NCBI GenBank assembly: GCA_963995505.1
Contig: OZ023181.1
Location: 9,792,221-9,856,220, forward strand
Reading direction: 5' to 3'
From: Hypericum androsaemum
Lineage: Eukaryota > Streptophyta > Magnoliopsida > Malpighiales > Hypericaceae
DNA length: 64,000 bases
Shown here: positions 11,735 to 22,509 of the stretch, one piece after another
Numbering within the stretch: the stretch's first letter is position 1
Layout of the letters: each line of letters begins with the position of its first letter
Notes under the pieces: generated by a model
The model's input: only the letters and a program-made list of their open reading frames with translations
Database searches by the model: none
Told to the model about the DNA's origin: nothing
Made by a program: the position numbers and the translations under genes

Positions 11735-12475
11735 TGGCTGGGGACAAGTGAAAGATGTCTTCTCTTGATCTCTTGGGTATATTGCAATTTGGTTGTAGCC
11801 CGAGTACCCATCCAAGAGGCAATAGTGGGAATACCCGATAATTCTCTCCAACATTTGATCAATGAATGGAAGAAGAAAATGATCCTTACGTGTAGCGGTA
11901 TTCAACTTTTGGTAGTCCATGCATACCCGCCATCCAGTCACAGTTTTTGTGGAAATGAGCTCACCCTCATCATTGATCACAACAATCATTCCTCCTTTCT
12001 TTGGCACACAATGGATCGGGCTTACCCACTCACTATCCGAGATTGGATAAATGATGCCAGCTTCAAGGAGCTTGATCACCTCCTTCTTCACAACTTCTTT
12101 CATGTTGGGATTCAATCTTCTTTGCCTATCTACCCTCGGCTTGGCTCCCTCCTCCATATGGATGTGATGCATAACAATGTCGGGACTTATCCCCTTGATA
12201 TCGGATATTTGCCACGCCATGGCCTTAATCCGTTTGTTGACAATTTTAAGCATCCTCTCCTCTTGCTCCTTAGAGAGCTTGTTGGAGATGATAATGGGGA
12301 GTCTTCCTTCATCCTTCAAGAATGCATATCGTAAATGGGAGGGTAGATCTTTCAACTCCAAGCTTGGAGCCTTAATGATGGAAGTTGGAGTACGATACTT
12401 TAAATCAAGCTCCAAATCCTCATGGAGACCTTTTTTATCAGCTTCTCCCTCGAACTCTTTCAGGTCATCCTCCTC
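11735..12475 (-). pseudogene. Truncated reverse transcriptase of Athila-type element
   Basis: The minus-strand frame contains DEGRLPIIISNKL, KEEVIKLLEAGIIYPISDSE, WVSPIHCVPKKGGMIVV, WRVCMDYQKLNTATRKDHF, LPFIDQMLERI and DGYSGYNQIAI, ending in EKTSFTCP. This is the N-terminal half of RT; the ISDSEWVSPIHCVPKKGG segment is typical of Athila/Tat RT. The catalytic YxDD region is deleted, and the frame then runs through filler DNA into the LTR. It is in phase with the protease frame upstream. Confidence 0.85.
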
Positions 12476-13438
12476 TTATTCTCCATGAATCTCTTCATCC
12501 ATTCCATCTTCAATCCTTAATATGCTCTCCTTGCCAAACTCGAGGACACATTCCTCCACGACATCAACCTTCATGCACACGCCTTCATCAAGAGGGTGGC
12601 ACATCGCATTTGACATCTTGAACTCTACTTTCTCCTCCCCTATTCGAAGGACACTTCTTCCATCATGCACATCCACCAAGGCACGCACCGTGTTGAGAAA
12701 CGGTCGGCCAAGGATTAGTGGACAACTCTTGTCCTCATCAAAATCCAACACCACAAAGTCCACAGGGAAGATAAACTTATCAATCTTTAGCAAGACATCC
12801 TCCATGACCCCGAATGGCTTCTTTATGGTTTGGTCCGCCAATTGGAGACGCATAGATATGGGTTTCAGCTCACACAAGCCAAGCCTCCTCAAAATAGACA
12901 AAGGCATCAAGTTAATGCTAGCGCCTAAATCATATAAACACTTGGGAAAATCAGTGTCACCAACAAAATAAGGAATAGTGAAACTCCCCGGATCTTTTAA
13001 CTTTGTCGGGAGCTCCTTGGAGATGAGAGAGCTACACTTTGTTGTGAGGGCTACCGTCTCTCCTTCTTCCCACTTCCGCTTCTTTGTGATGAGTTCCTTC
13101 AAAACTTTGGAGTAGTGAGGAACTTGATCTAGCATCTCTAGAAAAGAGACAATAATTTGGACATTTTTTATCTTCTCCATAAAGCCGAGAAATTTGTCGT
13201 CCATCACGTTCTTCTTCTTAACTCTTTGAGGAAATGGTAGAGGAAGGCTCTTTGGTGGTGGTGGCACATACTCCTCTTCCTCCTCAATCTCAACAAAAGG
13301 ACTTTTCTCTTTCTCCACCTCTTTGTTCTCCTTGGCATTCTTCTCTTTTTCATTGGCCTCCACATAGTTTCCTCTTGATTTCGGGCTCGTCTCTTGAGAA
13401 ATGATTTCCTTGCCACTCCTCAAGGTAATTGCACTCAC
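12476..13438 (-). pseudogene. Aspartic protease of Athila-type element
   Basis: Open minus-strand frame of 320 codons. It begins with the AITLRSGKEI linker, has a charged, proline-rich stretch, then PHYSKVLKELITKKRK and KLKDPGSFTIPYFVG, the catalytic block LYDLGASINLMPLSI (D-x-G-A) and CPLILGRPFLNTVRALVDVH. This is the protease plan of the Athila/Tat clade. It is in phase with gag (stop at 13514-13516) and with RT (stop at 12476-12478), so the ancestor had one Gag-Pro-Pol frame. Confidence 0.88.
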
Positions 13439-13513
13439 GTTTCCTTGAGGATTAGCCTCCGTAGAGCTTGGAAGAGAGCCAGACTCTCTATGGGCACTTG
13501 CATTTGCTATTTG

Positions 13514-14818
13514 TCAAAGTTGCCTCTCCATATTATGCATTGCGGTTGCTTGACCCTTGAGGATTTGTTCTAAGTTATTTTGCCTTGAGCCTTGTTGATT
13601 TATGGCGGCCAAAATTTGTTCTTGTTGGCTAACCACTCCTCCAACTTCTTGCATGAATTTGTCCATCTTTTCAAACTTTTCCTCAATAGTTCCCATCCGA
13701 TCCATTAAAGAAAAACGTGGTTGAAAACCCAGAGGAGGCCCTTGAGGTGCATTATGAAGAGGAGGACCCTTATCCGGGATAATCGCCATGTTATCTTCAC
13801 TACTTCCTCCCTTCCAAGAGAAGTTAGGGTGATTTCTCCACCCGAGATTGTACGTAGAGGAATATGGGTTTCCAATCCTATTTGCTCCTTGCCCTTGGCC
13901 ACCAACAAAATTCACTTCCTCCGTAGTAGAGCCCACCATGGCACACTCTTGGTTCTCATGGCCAACATTGCCACAAACTTCACAATTTGTTTGCACGGCC
14001 GCCATACTGATTTTGTTCAAGCTTAGATCATTTTCCTTCTTTGTCAACAAAGCCAATTGAGTTTGAATAGAGGAGGCAATGTCAATATCAATAACTTCTA
14101 CTTGCTCCTTACTCAGTTGCCTCGCTCTCTCATTAGCCATTAGAATGTTTGTAGCCGCCAACTCCTCCAAGATGCGGTGGGCATCATCTCTATCCTTTCT
14201 CAAGAAGGATCTGTTGGAGGCGGCATCAACTGTACCCCTTGTTGAGGATCCAAGACCGAAGTAAAAAGTTTGGAGTAAAGATTCCTCCGTCAAGTTATGG
14301 TGTGGGCAACTCCTTTGCAATCCCTTGAATCTCTCCCAAGCTTCACTCAAAGACTCATTCTCAAATTGTTAAAAATTGTTAATCTCCTTCACGAGCCTAT
14401 TCATCTTTGAGAAGGGAAAGTACTTTTCAAGGAAGGCATTATCTAGCTCCTCCCACGTGGCTATCGATGTCCTAACCAATTGCTTGTACCAAATCTTGGC
14501 ATTTTCCTTCAAAGTAAATGGGAACAACCTAAGCTTCACGGCATCATCGGAAGCTCCATTATACCTAAAGGTGTCGGCTATCTCCAGAAAGTTAGCAATA
14601 TGGTCGTTGGGATCTTCATTCGGTAACCCATAGAATTGGACCGAAGCTTGGAGCATGTGTATCACGGCCGACTTGATCTCAAAATTGTTAGCTTGGATAC
14701 TCGGCCTAGGGACTCCGGACATTGCCCCCCTCAAGGTGGGCCTAGAATAATCCATGAGAGTCCTTCGAGGAGCTCCATCTCCATGCGCATCGTCCCTTGG
14801 ATGAGCTTGTTGGTTCAT
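13514..14818 (-). pseudogene. Gag of Athila-type element
   Basis: Two in-phase pieces, 14369-14818 and 13514-14350, are separated by a TAA at 14369-14371 where CAA would restore glutamine. Blocks: HMLQASVQFYGLPNEDPNDH, RLFPFTLKENAKIWYKQL, ATWEELDNAFLEKYFP, ESLSEAWERFKGLQRSCPHH, and a zinc knuckle CEVCGNVGHENQEC (C-x2-C-x4-H-x4-C) with all four ligands. This is a Retrotrans_gag capsid with nucleocapsid. The C-terminal part is coiled-coil-like and rich in Q and E. Confidence 0.88.
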
Positions 14819-15032
14819 CCTTGCTTGAATTCTTCTCTCTTGTCACAATGTCCTTTCCAAATATCCAATGTCCACTTCTATTTCCCCCAGAAGGTTGTTG
14901 GTGGAACGAGTTAAGGGCATGCGACAAACAAGGACCTTGAAAAATAAACAACAAAGGTACTAAGTAACCAAGTAAACAAAAATAATTGTCATAATCTAAG
15001 TTCGTAAGCCAAATTAACTGTCTATCACCTAA

Positions 15033-15050
15033 TCCCCGGCAATGGCGCCA
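15033..15050 (-). other. Primer binding site, tRNA-Asp type
   Basis: The minus strand reads TGGCGCCATTGCCGGGGA, two bases inside the right LTR. It is complementary to the 3' end of plant tRNA-Asp apart from one base (A where G is expected). It fixes the right LTR as the 5' LTR and the minus strand as the sense strand. Confidence 0.85.
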
Positions 15051-15052
15051 AT

Positions 15053-16531
15053 TCAAAGGAAGGATTTTTACAACCCTCTTGCAATAAAGAGTAAGTAATG
15101 GATTGTCGTCCCACAAGGACTAAGTGTTAGGCCATAAATACGACTCGACAACTAGTTTAGGACTACAAGTAATAGATTTGTCAATTCCAAACACGAGTTG
15201 GTTACTATAACGACTAAACTAGAAGATGATTTAAACAATAAAGGAAAGAGTGGGCTTGGTACCAATGACACCTAGATAACCAAATGGCCTATAGGGTTTA
15301 TTAAGTTCATGTTATGGTCTGGGTATTTCTAAAGTAACTAACTAATGCTCCTGCCATCAATGAGTCTAAATTGATCATTAATTAAGCTTAGTTGAACTAA
15401 TTATACTCCCGTGACTAATTAGCCACCTAATCTAACTAATTACTAATTTTAACCATCACCCTTTGGACAACTAACCACCTAATGAGATCCCTCATCAAAA
15501 GGCAACTAATTAACTAGTTAAATAGTCTATTAATCCTAACCTCTCCTGACGATTAGTATTAATCAAGTTCATAATCAAGGTGATCTATCAAGATTAAGCA
15601 TTAAACTTATTAACTAGTTCACAAACCTTAACATTTTAACCCCACTAAACTATAGGCTAAGCAGATGCCATCAAGGCACCTGACCCACAAATCAACTACT
15701 CACACATATTCATCAAATAACACAAATTATCTATTGAACATTGCAAATTAAACATGAACATAAAGATAGAGTTTAAGAAAGCTCAATGAATCTTCAAGAA
15801 CTCCCTTCTAGCTCCTTCTTCAAGTTTCTCCCCAGCTTCTCTACCATCTTCCTCCAAGTTTTCTCTACAAGCTTCCCTACCATGATGAGCCAACTTTCTT
15901 TTCTCTTTTAAAAGACAGATAATGGAGTGGGTGAGATGAGGTAGTGGAGTGGGTGAGATGAGGTAGTGGAGTAAAAGAGGGAGGTGGTGGAATGCCAGCC
16001 ATGTAAATTCATGGACAAACCCGAAATGGACCCAAAATGGTTCATGAATTTCAGCCCATTTCGGTTAGGCAAGTTCTCATATTTAAAGCTTGACTTTGGA
16101 CGCATTTTTTACCCTCTTAGGCTTCATATTTGAAGAAGACCATTGAAGATAAAGTTTTATCTAGGGATGTCTTCTTTCCATAACCTCCTCACTCGTCTCC
16201 ATCAGACTTCATATGCAAACGTTATCTTTATTTGAGTCACTCGAGGTTAGTCCACCCAGTGTCGTCACGGTCCCAATCGTGCACCATTCTTCACGGCTGA
16301 TCCAATCGCCTTTGACACGCTCCAAAGTGAACCAATATCCTCCTCGCATCACCACAAAGTCTCCTAGTAATAAATACGAATGAAACGCAATGAAAATCAC
16401 AAGAACTACACTAAAATATTCAAAGCAAGAAATATGACATTATATCAATACATAACAAACAAAAATACTAGAAACAACAAAAAACCAACACTAAAACATA
16501 CATAGAGGATAGAGTGTTTCCACGCTCATCA
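15053..16531 (-). repeat. 5' LTR of Athila-type element
   Basis: Partner of 10213-11690. It ends CACGCTCATCA at 16531, followed by the CTCAC target duplication. The terminal hairpin is present with one changed base (GAGTGT-TTCC-ACGCTC). Its first two bases (TC) differ from the left LTR (TG), one sign of decay. Confidence 0.9.
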
Positions 16532-16536
16532 CTCAC

Positions 16537-17502
16537 CCAGGATGGACGCTTCTCTACCCGCTCCCTTTATGGAGTGCTATACATGGAAGGGGAGATGCCA
16601 CCAGCTGACCCGATTTGGAGCCAAATTTGGGACCTACGAGTACCAGAGCACATTTGTCTATTCACGTGGCTTTTCTGCCATGACAGGTTGATGACGAATG
16701 GGGAGCGAGCACGGCAGCACCTCACAGATTATGGTATATGTCCTAAATGTGGTATTTTCCTGAGTCTCTGATGCATATATCTTATGATTGCAGGTTCTCT
16801 AGAGCGGTGTGGGCAGCCCTCCTTCCAAGACAACCCAGGGACTTCTACATAGAGATTGACCCATGCAGATGGCTCTGGGCCAACATCTCGACCACAGCTA
16901 TACCCACCACTGGCCCCCCTAGGCGATGACCTTTGTGACAGCGTGACTTTGGCAGTAGTGATGCGACTCTACCTTCCGTCCTGGTCTCTCTTGGGGCATC
17001 CCCTCTCCCTCATCATCGCACAATTACATGAGTATGCTCGTGTCCTGACGGACCAAATTACTCCACTCCCCCCACGTCGTGAGATCCTAGTATCTTAGCA
17101 GCGTCCTAAGGAGGGCTTCATCAAGCTCAATACAGATGGAGCTTCGATAGACAACCCGAGGCCTACGGGTGCTGGAGGTGTCTTGCGTGACTCGGGCGGG
17201 TTTTGGGTTTGCGGCTTCGCCAAGGGCATTGGTAGCTGTACGTCCTTAACTGCGGAGCTCTGGGCCTTGGCACTAGGGCTTGAGCTGACATGGAAGAGGG
17301 GCTTCCGGAGGATCCAGGTGGAGGTAGACTCTTTCCTGGCCATCCTATATATTGGCCGAGACGTGGACCGAGCTCACCCCCTGGCGACCTTGATCCTCAG
17401 AGCAAAGGGCCTACTGGCGCGAGATTGGGAGAGGATAAGCTATAGAGGTTTCAACGTCAGGGCGGGTCACTACAACTTTACCGAGGTACTCTTTCCCTCC
17501 TG
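16537..17502 (+). pseudogene. LINE zinc-binding RVT domain and RNase H
   Basis: From 16537: QDGRFSTRSLYGVLYMEGE, DPIWSQIWDLRVPEHICLFT, LMTNGERARQHLTDYGICPK, then a cysteine and HISYDCRFSRAVW, which is the zf-RVT region of plant LINEs. From about 17110: GFIKLNTDGASIDNPRPTGA, GGVLRDSGGFWVCGFAKGIG, TAELWALALGLELTWKRGF and VEVDS, the RNase H acidic residues D, E and D. The frame ends at a TGA at 17501-17503, earlier than the usual REANxxADxLA tail, so the C-terminus is lost. Confidence 0.83.
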
Positions 17503-17534
17503 ATGTGGGTTTTCCCACTGGGAGTATAAAAAAA

Positions 17535-18132
17535 GAGCAAGTGTGACATCAATAAGGCAACCAAATAAAGGGCAAGATTCTGGCCATATGGCTATAGGTC
17601 TCGGGTATATTGTGTTGAGCATTGAAGTTAAGGTGAGCAAGTAGAATATTCGAGTGCTAGTTCACTTTGTAATAGCGCCTCAGATTGGGTGGATAACCAC
17701 TACCCATTCATTTATCCTAACCAACACATTGACCCCATTTCTACTCGAGCCAAGTCCCCTTGATCGCAACCCTCATTTAGTGCGAGTAGGATAACTCAAG
17801 ACCCCGGACATGTATGTGAGGGATAGGAAGTAAACCATATCATAGCGAGGATAATCAAATCTCCTTCCCTCTGAGTGGTCAAATCTTGAGTCATATCCTC
17901 CTAAGGTTAATGCTTGGTTAAACATTCGAGGGTCTAGTCTCTATGTATTCTTATTTCGTTACATCTGGGTTAGTGAATTACTGGGTCATAGGTTCTTCCT
18001 ATGACGAAAGATCAATATTGCGGGGGAGTTCATTTTTGTTAAGAGGGTGCCAACTCTTGACTTTACTTGTTTAAGTTTTTGTGTCTATACTTGTGTCTTT
18101 TTCTTTAGGACAAGCAAAGATTCATGTGTCCG
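17535..18132 (+). other. 3' UTR of an Athila-like element (noncoding)
   Basis: No reading frame of note. The order of short blocks (a GAGTGGTCAA block near 17871, then a GACAAGCAAAG block just before the LTR) matches the region ahead of the 3' LTR at 28240-28765. It therefore looks like the untranslated tail of an Athila/Tat element whose coding part is missing. The polypurine tract is degenerate. Confidence 0.55.
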
Positions 18133-18910
18133 TGATGAGCGCAAGAAACGCTCACCTTCTCATCTCATTTTAGGGTCATTTAGACCCATTTTTTAGTCTT
18201 TTTGATTCATTTTATGTCATTCTTAGGTTCGTTGCCTAGAATAGTTTCACCCTTTTATCTTCGTGTCTTTTAGAGGAGGATTTTATAGGGACGCAAGGAT
18301 CAAGTAAAAAGAGGTAAGCGTTGGAACAGTCGAGATGAGAGATTGCTAGCAGGAACCAAGCTGCAACTGCCGAATGGTAAAATCTGCACCGGTCGGTATC
18401 TCTCCTGCAGAAACCTGCCAAGCAATGCCCTGCCTGGCGGACGGCGGGAGAATTTTATCCGAATTTTCCTCAACTCTCTGTATGCCACCGGACAGTGCCC
18501 CCAGCCTGTTGAGTGGCATTCGACAAGAAGGGAAGTGACCTTTTCATGAAGAACCTTTTAAACAGCAAAATTGCCTACCGGATGGTGCCCAAACCGTCAA
18601 CTGAAGTCTGTATCCATCAGTCAGTGCTGAAGACCCAGAATCGCCTGCCAGCTCAATTCGTCGGACGGTGCAACTCTCACCGGATGACATTTTTGCCAAA
18701 TTTTGCCCAAGAGAAATAGACATTTTGAGGGCTTTTCATACATTTTTTGCCTTATTTTAGGGTTGAGGGGGAGACTTCTCTATAAATACCCCCTCAACAC
18801 ATCATTTTTGAAGCCTTGAAAAAAGACTTAAGTTAGGATTTTTAAGTAGTTGGAGGAGGAATTCAAGGAGCAAGGAGTGGATGCCGGGAGAGGATCGAGC
18901 GGCTCTTCAC
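18133..18910 (+). repeat. Truncated Athila-like 3' LTR
   Basis: Begins TGATGAGCGCAAGAAACGCT, where GAGCG and CGCTC form a terminal hairpin. It aligns with the solo LTR at 2211 for about 780 bases and then stops after GGCTCTTCAC near 18910. The TATA box is TATAAATA at 18781-18788. Between about 18365 and 18690 the motif CCGGACGGTGC and close variants recur. The remaining half of the LTR is gone. Confidence 0.75.
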
Positions 18911-19682
18911 GACATGCATAGGATCCATCAGCAGAATTTGTTGTCTCATTGTCGGATAGTCATCATTGAGCCCTTGTAAAGAAAATGATAATATTATCTT
19001 TTTCTCTGTAATGAGTGACCACTCGATAAAGCTTGCAATTAGAACAATCAACGCAGGGATGTATTTGCAATGCAGAATAAGGCAAAACTAGATCAATTGA
19101 TCCTAGAAGTTGCAAAAATGAGTGAAATATGCATTTACAGTCCTAGCTCCTTGGTTCAAGGAGTGGATCTCTCGTTGTATCCCAGCTATCCTGACTACAT
19201 CTCCTCTTCCAAAATAGTCACGAAGATCTTTCCAAACATCAACAACATTCTCAAAGTACAATATGATCTTCTGAATCTATGGTTTAACAGATTGTAAAAT
19301 CCAGCTAACGATCATTGTATTGCAATGCTCCCAATTTGCAAACTGAGTGTCATCAAGAGCTAGCAAGGGAGTTGATATGTCTATGAAACCCAACTTGTTC
19401 TTAGATCTAAGAGAAAAATGCACATCGCGGCTCGAAGCATGAAAGTTACTACTTCTTTCTAGCAGTGGATAACTAGACCTATTGCTGGATTTTCACTCAG
19501 GTGAAGATAAAAAAGAGGTACATGGATCTCTATGGCTGGATTCGAAGTTCACAAACATGGTTGTGACACAGATGAGCCAGGGGTAACTACAGCCGAATTT
19601 GGATCCATGAGAGTTGATCAGCTTGATGATAGAAACACACAGAGAGATATAACGAGAAACAAATTCAAGAGCTTGAGCGAAA
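18911..19682 (-). pseudogene. Copia gag, N-terminal part
   Basis: The minus strand translates to FHASSRDVHFSLRSKNKLGF, ANWEHCNTMIVSWILQS, VVDVWKDLRDYFGRGD, IQREIHSLNQGARTVNAYFT and SFSLQGLNDDYPTMRQQILL. This is the Retrotran_gag_3/UBN2 capsid pattern of Ty1/copia elements. Stops and a frameshift are present. It abuts the truncated LTR at 18910, so the rest of the element is missing. Confidence 0.75.
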
Positions 19683-19694
19683 GCTCTGATATCA
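19683..19694 (-). other. Primer binding site, initiator Met tRNA type
   Basis: The minus strand reads TGATATCAGAGC, one base from the canonical copia site TGGTATCAGAGC. It lies between the gag remnant and the LTR to its right and fixes their orientation. Confidence 0.7.
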
Positions 19695-19912
19695 TGTAAG
19701 TTTTTTATTAAATTCAAATTATCCCGATGAAAGAAAGAGATGAAGAAGACGATTTTGGTGGACTAGATTAAAAGCATCTCTTGTGATTTCAATATTTCTG
19801 TACAACCTTTACAAGGGTAAAAAATTGACATGTATACACATCTACAAAGGGAACAAAAGGAATCTAGGTAGGGGCCACCTATTTACAATCCTGCCAAAAG
19901 TTGTTGTCCTCC
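19695..19912 (-). repeat. Probable copia 5' LTR
   Basis: The LTR edge next to the primer site is clear (plus strand TGTAAG). The far edge is uncertain; a possible limit is the CCA near 19912, giving an LTR of about 218 bases starting TGGAGGAC on the minus strand. No second copy exists in the window to confirm it. Confidence 0.45.
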
Positions 19913-21039
19913 ATGTTTGGCGAGACCGGATTGAGTGGGGACTAAAACAAATTTGTCTATAGGTGGGGACTACATTTTGGGCCGTCAGATTTGATTATCT
20001 TTAAATCTGATGGTCAATAATCTATCAGGTGTTATTGGTTTGCATGTGATGTAATATTGGTTTGGAAGACGCTGGTTTGCATGTGAAGTGATATTGATTT
20101 GCATGTGAAGTAATATTGGTTTGAGTTAGTCCCCGTAGTTGGAGATTATTCCAGTTCCTACCAAATCTACCCCATGTGGGCTTATTTCCTAGCCAATACA
20201 TTTGATGCGTGCCCCGCGTGTGGCTTCGATGTCATCAAGGGAAAATAGCTTGGCAAAATTTAGGGATTTTGGTGCGTCAGCTTGTAGGCCTCTTTGTATG
20301 TTGGACGACTGGTCGCATTTGATTTTAGCTATCAGCTGATGAGTGTCATCTAGCACATTGGTTGTCTGGGCGAGGGCGTTGATGGAAAGCCTCCTTCGTC
20401 CTCACTGTCTTCATCGTCGTCTTGTTCTCATCCATTGTCATCGTCACGGGGCGGTCAGGTCTGGGCTAGGGCATCAAGAAGAAGCACATCGGCCCCCGGA
20501 ATCCTCTCCATGGCCAACGCCAGTCCCCTGCTATCCAATCTTCATCTTTGTTTCTAGAATTTTTAACAGTTTGAGACTTTTGAAATGCTGCGTAACGTTG
20601 CTTGTTTAATCCAAAGCAATGTTACGCTACTGAACATTGAATGCTATAGTTTAACCGAAGTTAAAAAGCACCATGAGTCCAGCCAACCCCCCAACTCCAT
20701 GAGGGCCTTGAACATCTAGATGAAGGAGACAGAGAGGTAGATGTAAGCTGAGCCGGAGAGCTAACGGGAGAGGGAGCCGGAGCAGAAACCCAGAAACCCC
20801 TTGGCTCTAGGATCGTTTAAATTAATATCGGTTCTTGTTGTTGCGTAATTGGGGCAAGAAATTAGGGTTCTTGTTGTTGTGCAATTAGAGCAAGAAATTT
20901 TGGTTCTTTTTGTTGTGCAATTGGGACATGAAATTAGCATTTTTTGTTGTTGTTTGTCAAAGGTTGGTGTTTGTTAGAAAAGACGATCGTAGTCGTTTGA
21001 GTCGTCGGAGAAGGGTATAATGATCATTTCAAAAATAAA
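19913..21039. other. Unassigned noncoding DNA with short repeats
   Basis: No recognisable gene. It holds a near-perfect hairpin near 19982-20015 (CCGTCAGATTT with AAATCTGATGG), and a degenerate tandem array near 20033-20125 built on TTGGTTTGCATGTGAAGTAA. A GC-richer stretch at 20343-20609 has an open frame of 88 codons that resembles no family known to me. Confidence 0.5.
20830..20955 (+). repeat. Tandem repeat, about 37-bp unit, 3.4 copies
   Basis: Successive units begin GGTTCTTGTTGTTG and end GGGCAAGAAATTA or close variants. Copies differ by several bases. Function unknown. Confidence 0.8.
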
Positions 21040-21165
21040 ATAATGATAAAATGACTCATAATGTTAGGGAGATACTCGAGAGTATAATAAAATTAAACAC
21101 AGGGACAAAAAATTATTTCTGGAGACTGAGGCACATGAAAAGCAATGTAAATAATTTACTCTAAT
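21040..21165. repeat. Partial MITE related to 60886-61255
   Basis: Shares AGTATAATAAAATTAAACAC with the inner part of the right arm of the element at 60886-61255, and ends in AATTTACTCT, like that element's other edge. Only one arm is recognisable. Confidence 0.45.
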
Positions 21166-21469
21166 TTTTTTTATACCAGAGTGTTAGATTTGTCGGTTAT
21201 TATTATTTTTTTTTCTAAACTTCAATGATCATCCCACTTTCTTCCTTTTGAGCTAGTTCAAGAACATACATAATAATTATAAATACAGAGGCGCTGCAAA
21301 CGTGATTACCACGAAGTTGGTAAGTGAGTTTGTTTCGGGCAATAAGTGCCTAGTTATAGTTTCTATGTTCGTACAAATTCAAATAACAGTTACATCATGG
21401 AACACGCTACAAGCTAGGTGATCGATTAGCTAACCAAACAGTGACATATATTTAATTCTCTCCCTCTCA

Positions 21470-21712
21470 GAGAATTTTTACCAAAATGGTGTCCCTTTAT
21501 TAAAGTATTACGAGAATGATATTCTTTGAAAAGTATTTCAAAAATGGTATTCAAATATATTATAAATTTTTTTCTCGTACTATGTGAACATACTACGAAT
21601 TTTTAATCCGTGATCATACGAGAAAAAATCACGTGCTAAAGCATTGTACGGATTTTTTTCCGGTACTGCAAAATACACTGTTGCATTACATTTTCTCAAA
21701 TGGCCGTTTTGC
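21470..21712 (-). repeat. AT-rich dispersed repeat, copy 1
   Basis: Reverse complement of parts of 42620-43130: shared blocks include ATGGTGTCCCTTTATTAAA, TTTTTTCTCGTACTATG and CTAAAGCA-TGTACGGATTTTTT. This copy has one unit and some deletions, and is cut at 21712 by the LINE target duplication. Confidence 0.7.
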
Positions 21713-21939
21713 ATTCTAATCTATTGTCTTCAATCCTTTCACCAAAAAAAAATCTATTGTCTTCAATCCCACTGCTCACACTAAGTGGCTTCCCCTTTTC
21801 CTTGAAGCGGTTAACGCCTTTTGGGCCTGGAGAAATCAGTGTGTGTGTGGGAAGGTGAAGTACGCCGGTCCAATCAAAGTGTGACTATTCTTTTCAGGTG
21901 CAAGGCACGGAAGGTATGAGGCCGGAACCAAACAGACAT

Positions 21940-22500
21940 GAAGAGCTTATTGGATGGAATCGACCTCCAAAAAATTGGCTGAAACTAAATACTGATGGAG
22001 CCAGGAGGGGATCTACGGGATTGGCTATGGCTGGAGGCCTCATCGCAACCGGGAAGAAAACCGCATGGGCGGGTTCCTCTTCAACATTGGTAGCTGCTCT
22101 TGTGTTGATGCATAATTATGGGGGGCCTTTCAAGGACTTGTCTTGGCCAAGTCTCTAGGCATTACAAAGCTAATCCTTGAAGTGGGTTCGCAGTTGGTGG
22201 AAGGCTACATCAACAAGGTCAAAGACTGTGATTTTACTCAAATCCTATCGTGGACAGCATTCGCGAAGTGCTAAAAGGAGATTGGACTGTCCATGTGATT
22301 CATACATACCGAGAAGCTAACCAATGTGCGGACCGACTTGCCAATCTTGCGTTCGATAAACCTATTGAGCTTCATGTTTTCTATGGTTCTCCTAGTGATA
22401 TTAGAGACATTCTACTTACGGACATTGGGGATGCGTCCCTTCCTCGCTTGCTTGTAACTAATAGAGTTAGGGTTACAGATGATAGAGCGAATGTAATAGA
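21940..22500 (+). pseudogene. LINE RNase H domain remnant
   Basis: GWNRPPKNWLKLNTDGARRG carries the first RNase H aspartate (N-T-D-G-A). After stops comes a second open piece from 22250 with IREVLKGDWTVHVIHTYREA and NQCADRLANLAF, the REANxCADxLA tail motif of plant LINE RNase H. The middle, which should hold the catalytic E and D, is frameshifted. This is the tail of a 5'-truncated L1-like LINE. Confidence 0.75.
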
Positions 22501-22509
22501 TGACGGTGT

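Larger units (their letters stand above)
10213..16531 (-). mobile_element. Athila/Tat-type Ty3/gypsy element with internal deletion
   Basis: Two LTRs of about 1.48 kb flank gag, protease and the first part of RT, all on the minus strand. A perfect 5-bp target duplication CTCAC (10208-10212 and 16532-16536) surrounds it. A tRNA-Asp-type primer site adjoins the right LTR. Everything after the FTCP block of RT, including most of RT, RNase H, integrase and the polypurine tract, is gone. The deletion junction next to the left LTR holds templated filler (11691-11734). The element cannot move by itself. Confidence 0.9.
5817..17534 (+). mobile_element. L1-like LINE, decayed and interrupted by an LTR element
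   Basis: ORF1 remnant (5878-7000), endonuclease (7413-8131), reverse transcriptase (8465-9300), C-terminal thumb (9504-10212), then an LTR element at 10213-16531, then zinc-binding RVT domain (16537-16830) and RNase H (17098-17502). The LINE frame continues across the insertion once one CTCAC copy is removed. A short A run ends near 17534. The true 5' end and target duplications were not found, so the outer limits are approximate. Confidence 0.85.

Noticed and set aside
11765..12334. Plus-strand frame of 189 codons
   Set aside because: Antisense shadow of the Athila-type RT and protease linker on the minus strand; no motif of its own.
14742..15116. Minus-strand frame of 124 codons crossing the primer binding site
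   Set aside because: It is out of phase with gag, covers the leader and primer site, and has no recognisable domain.
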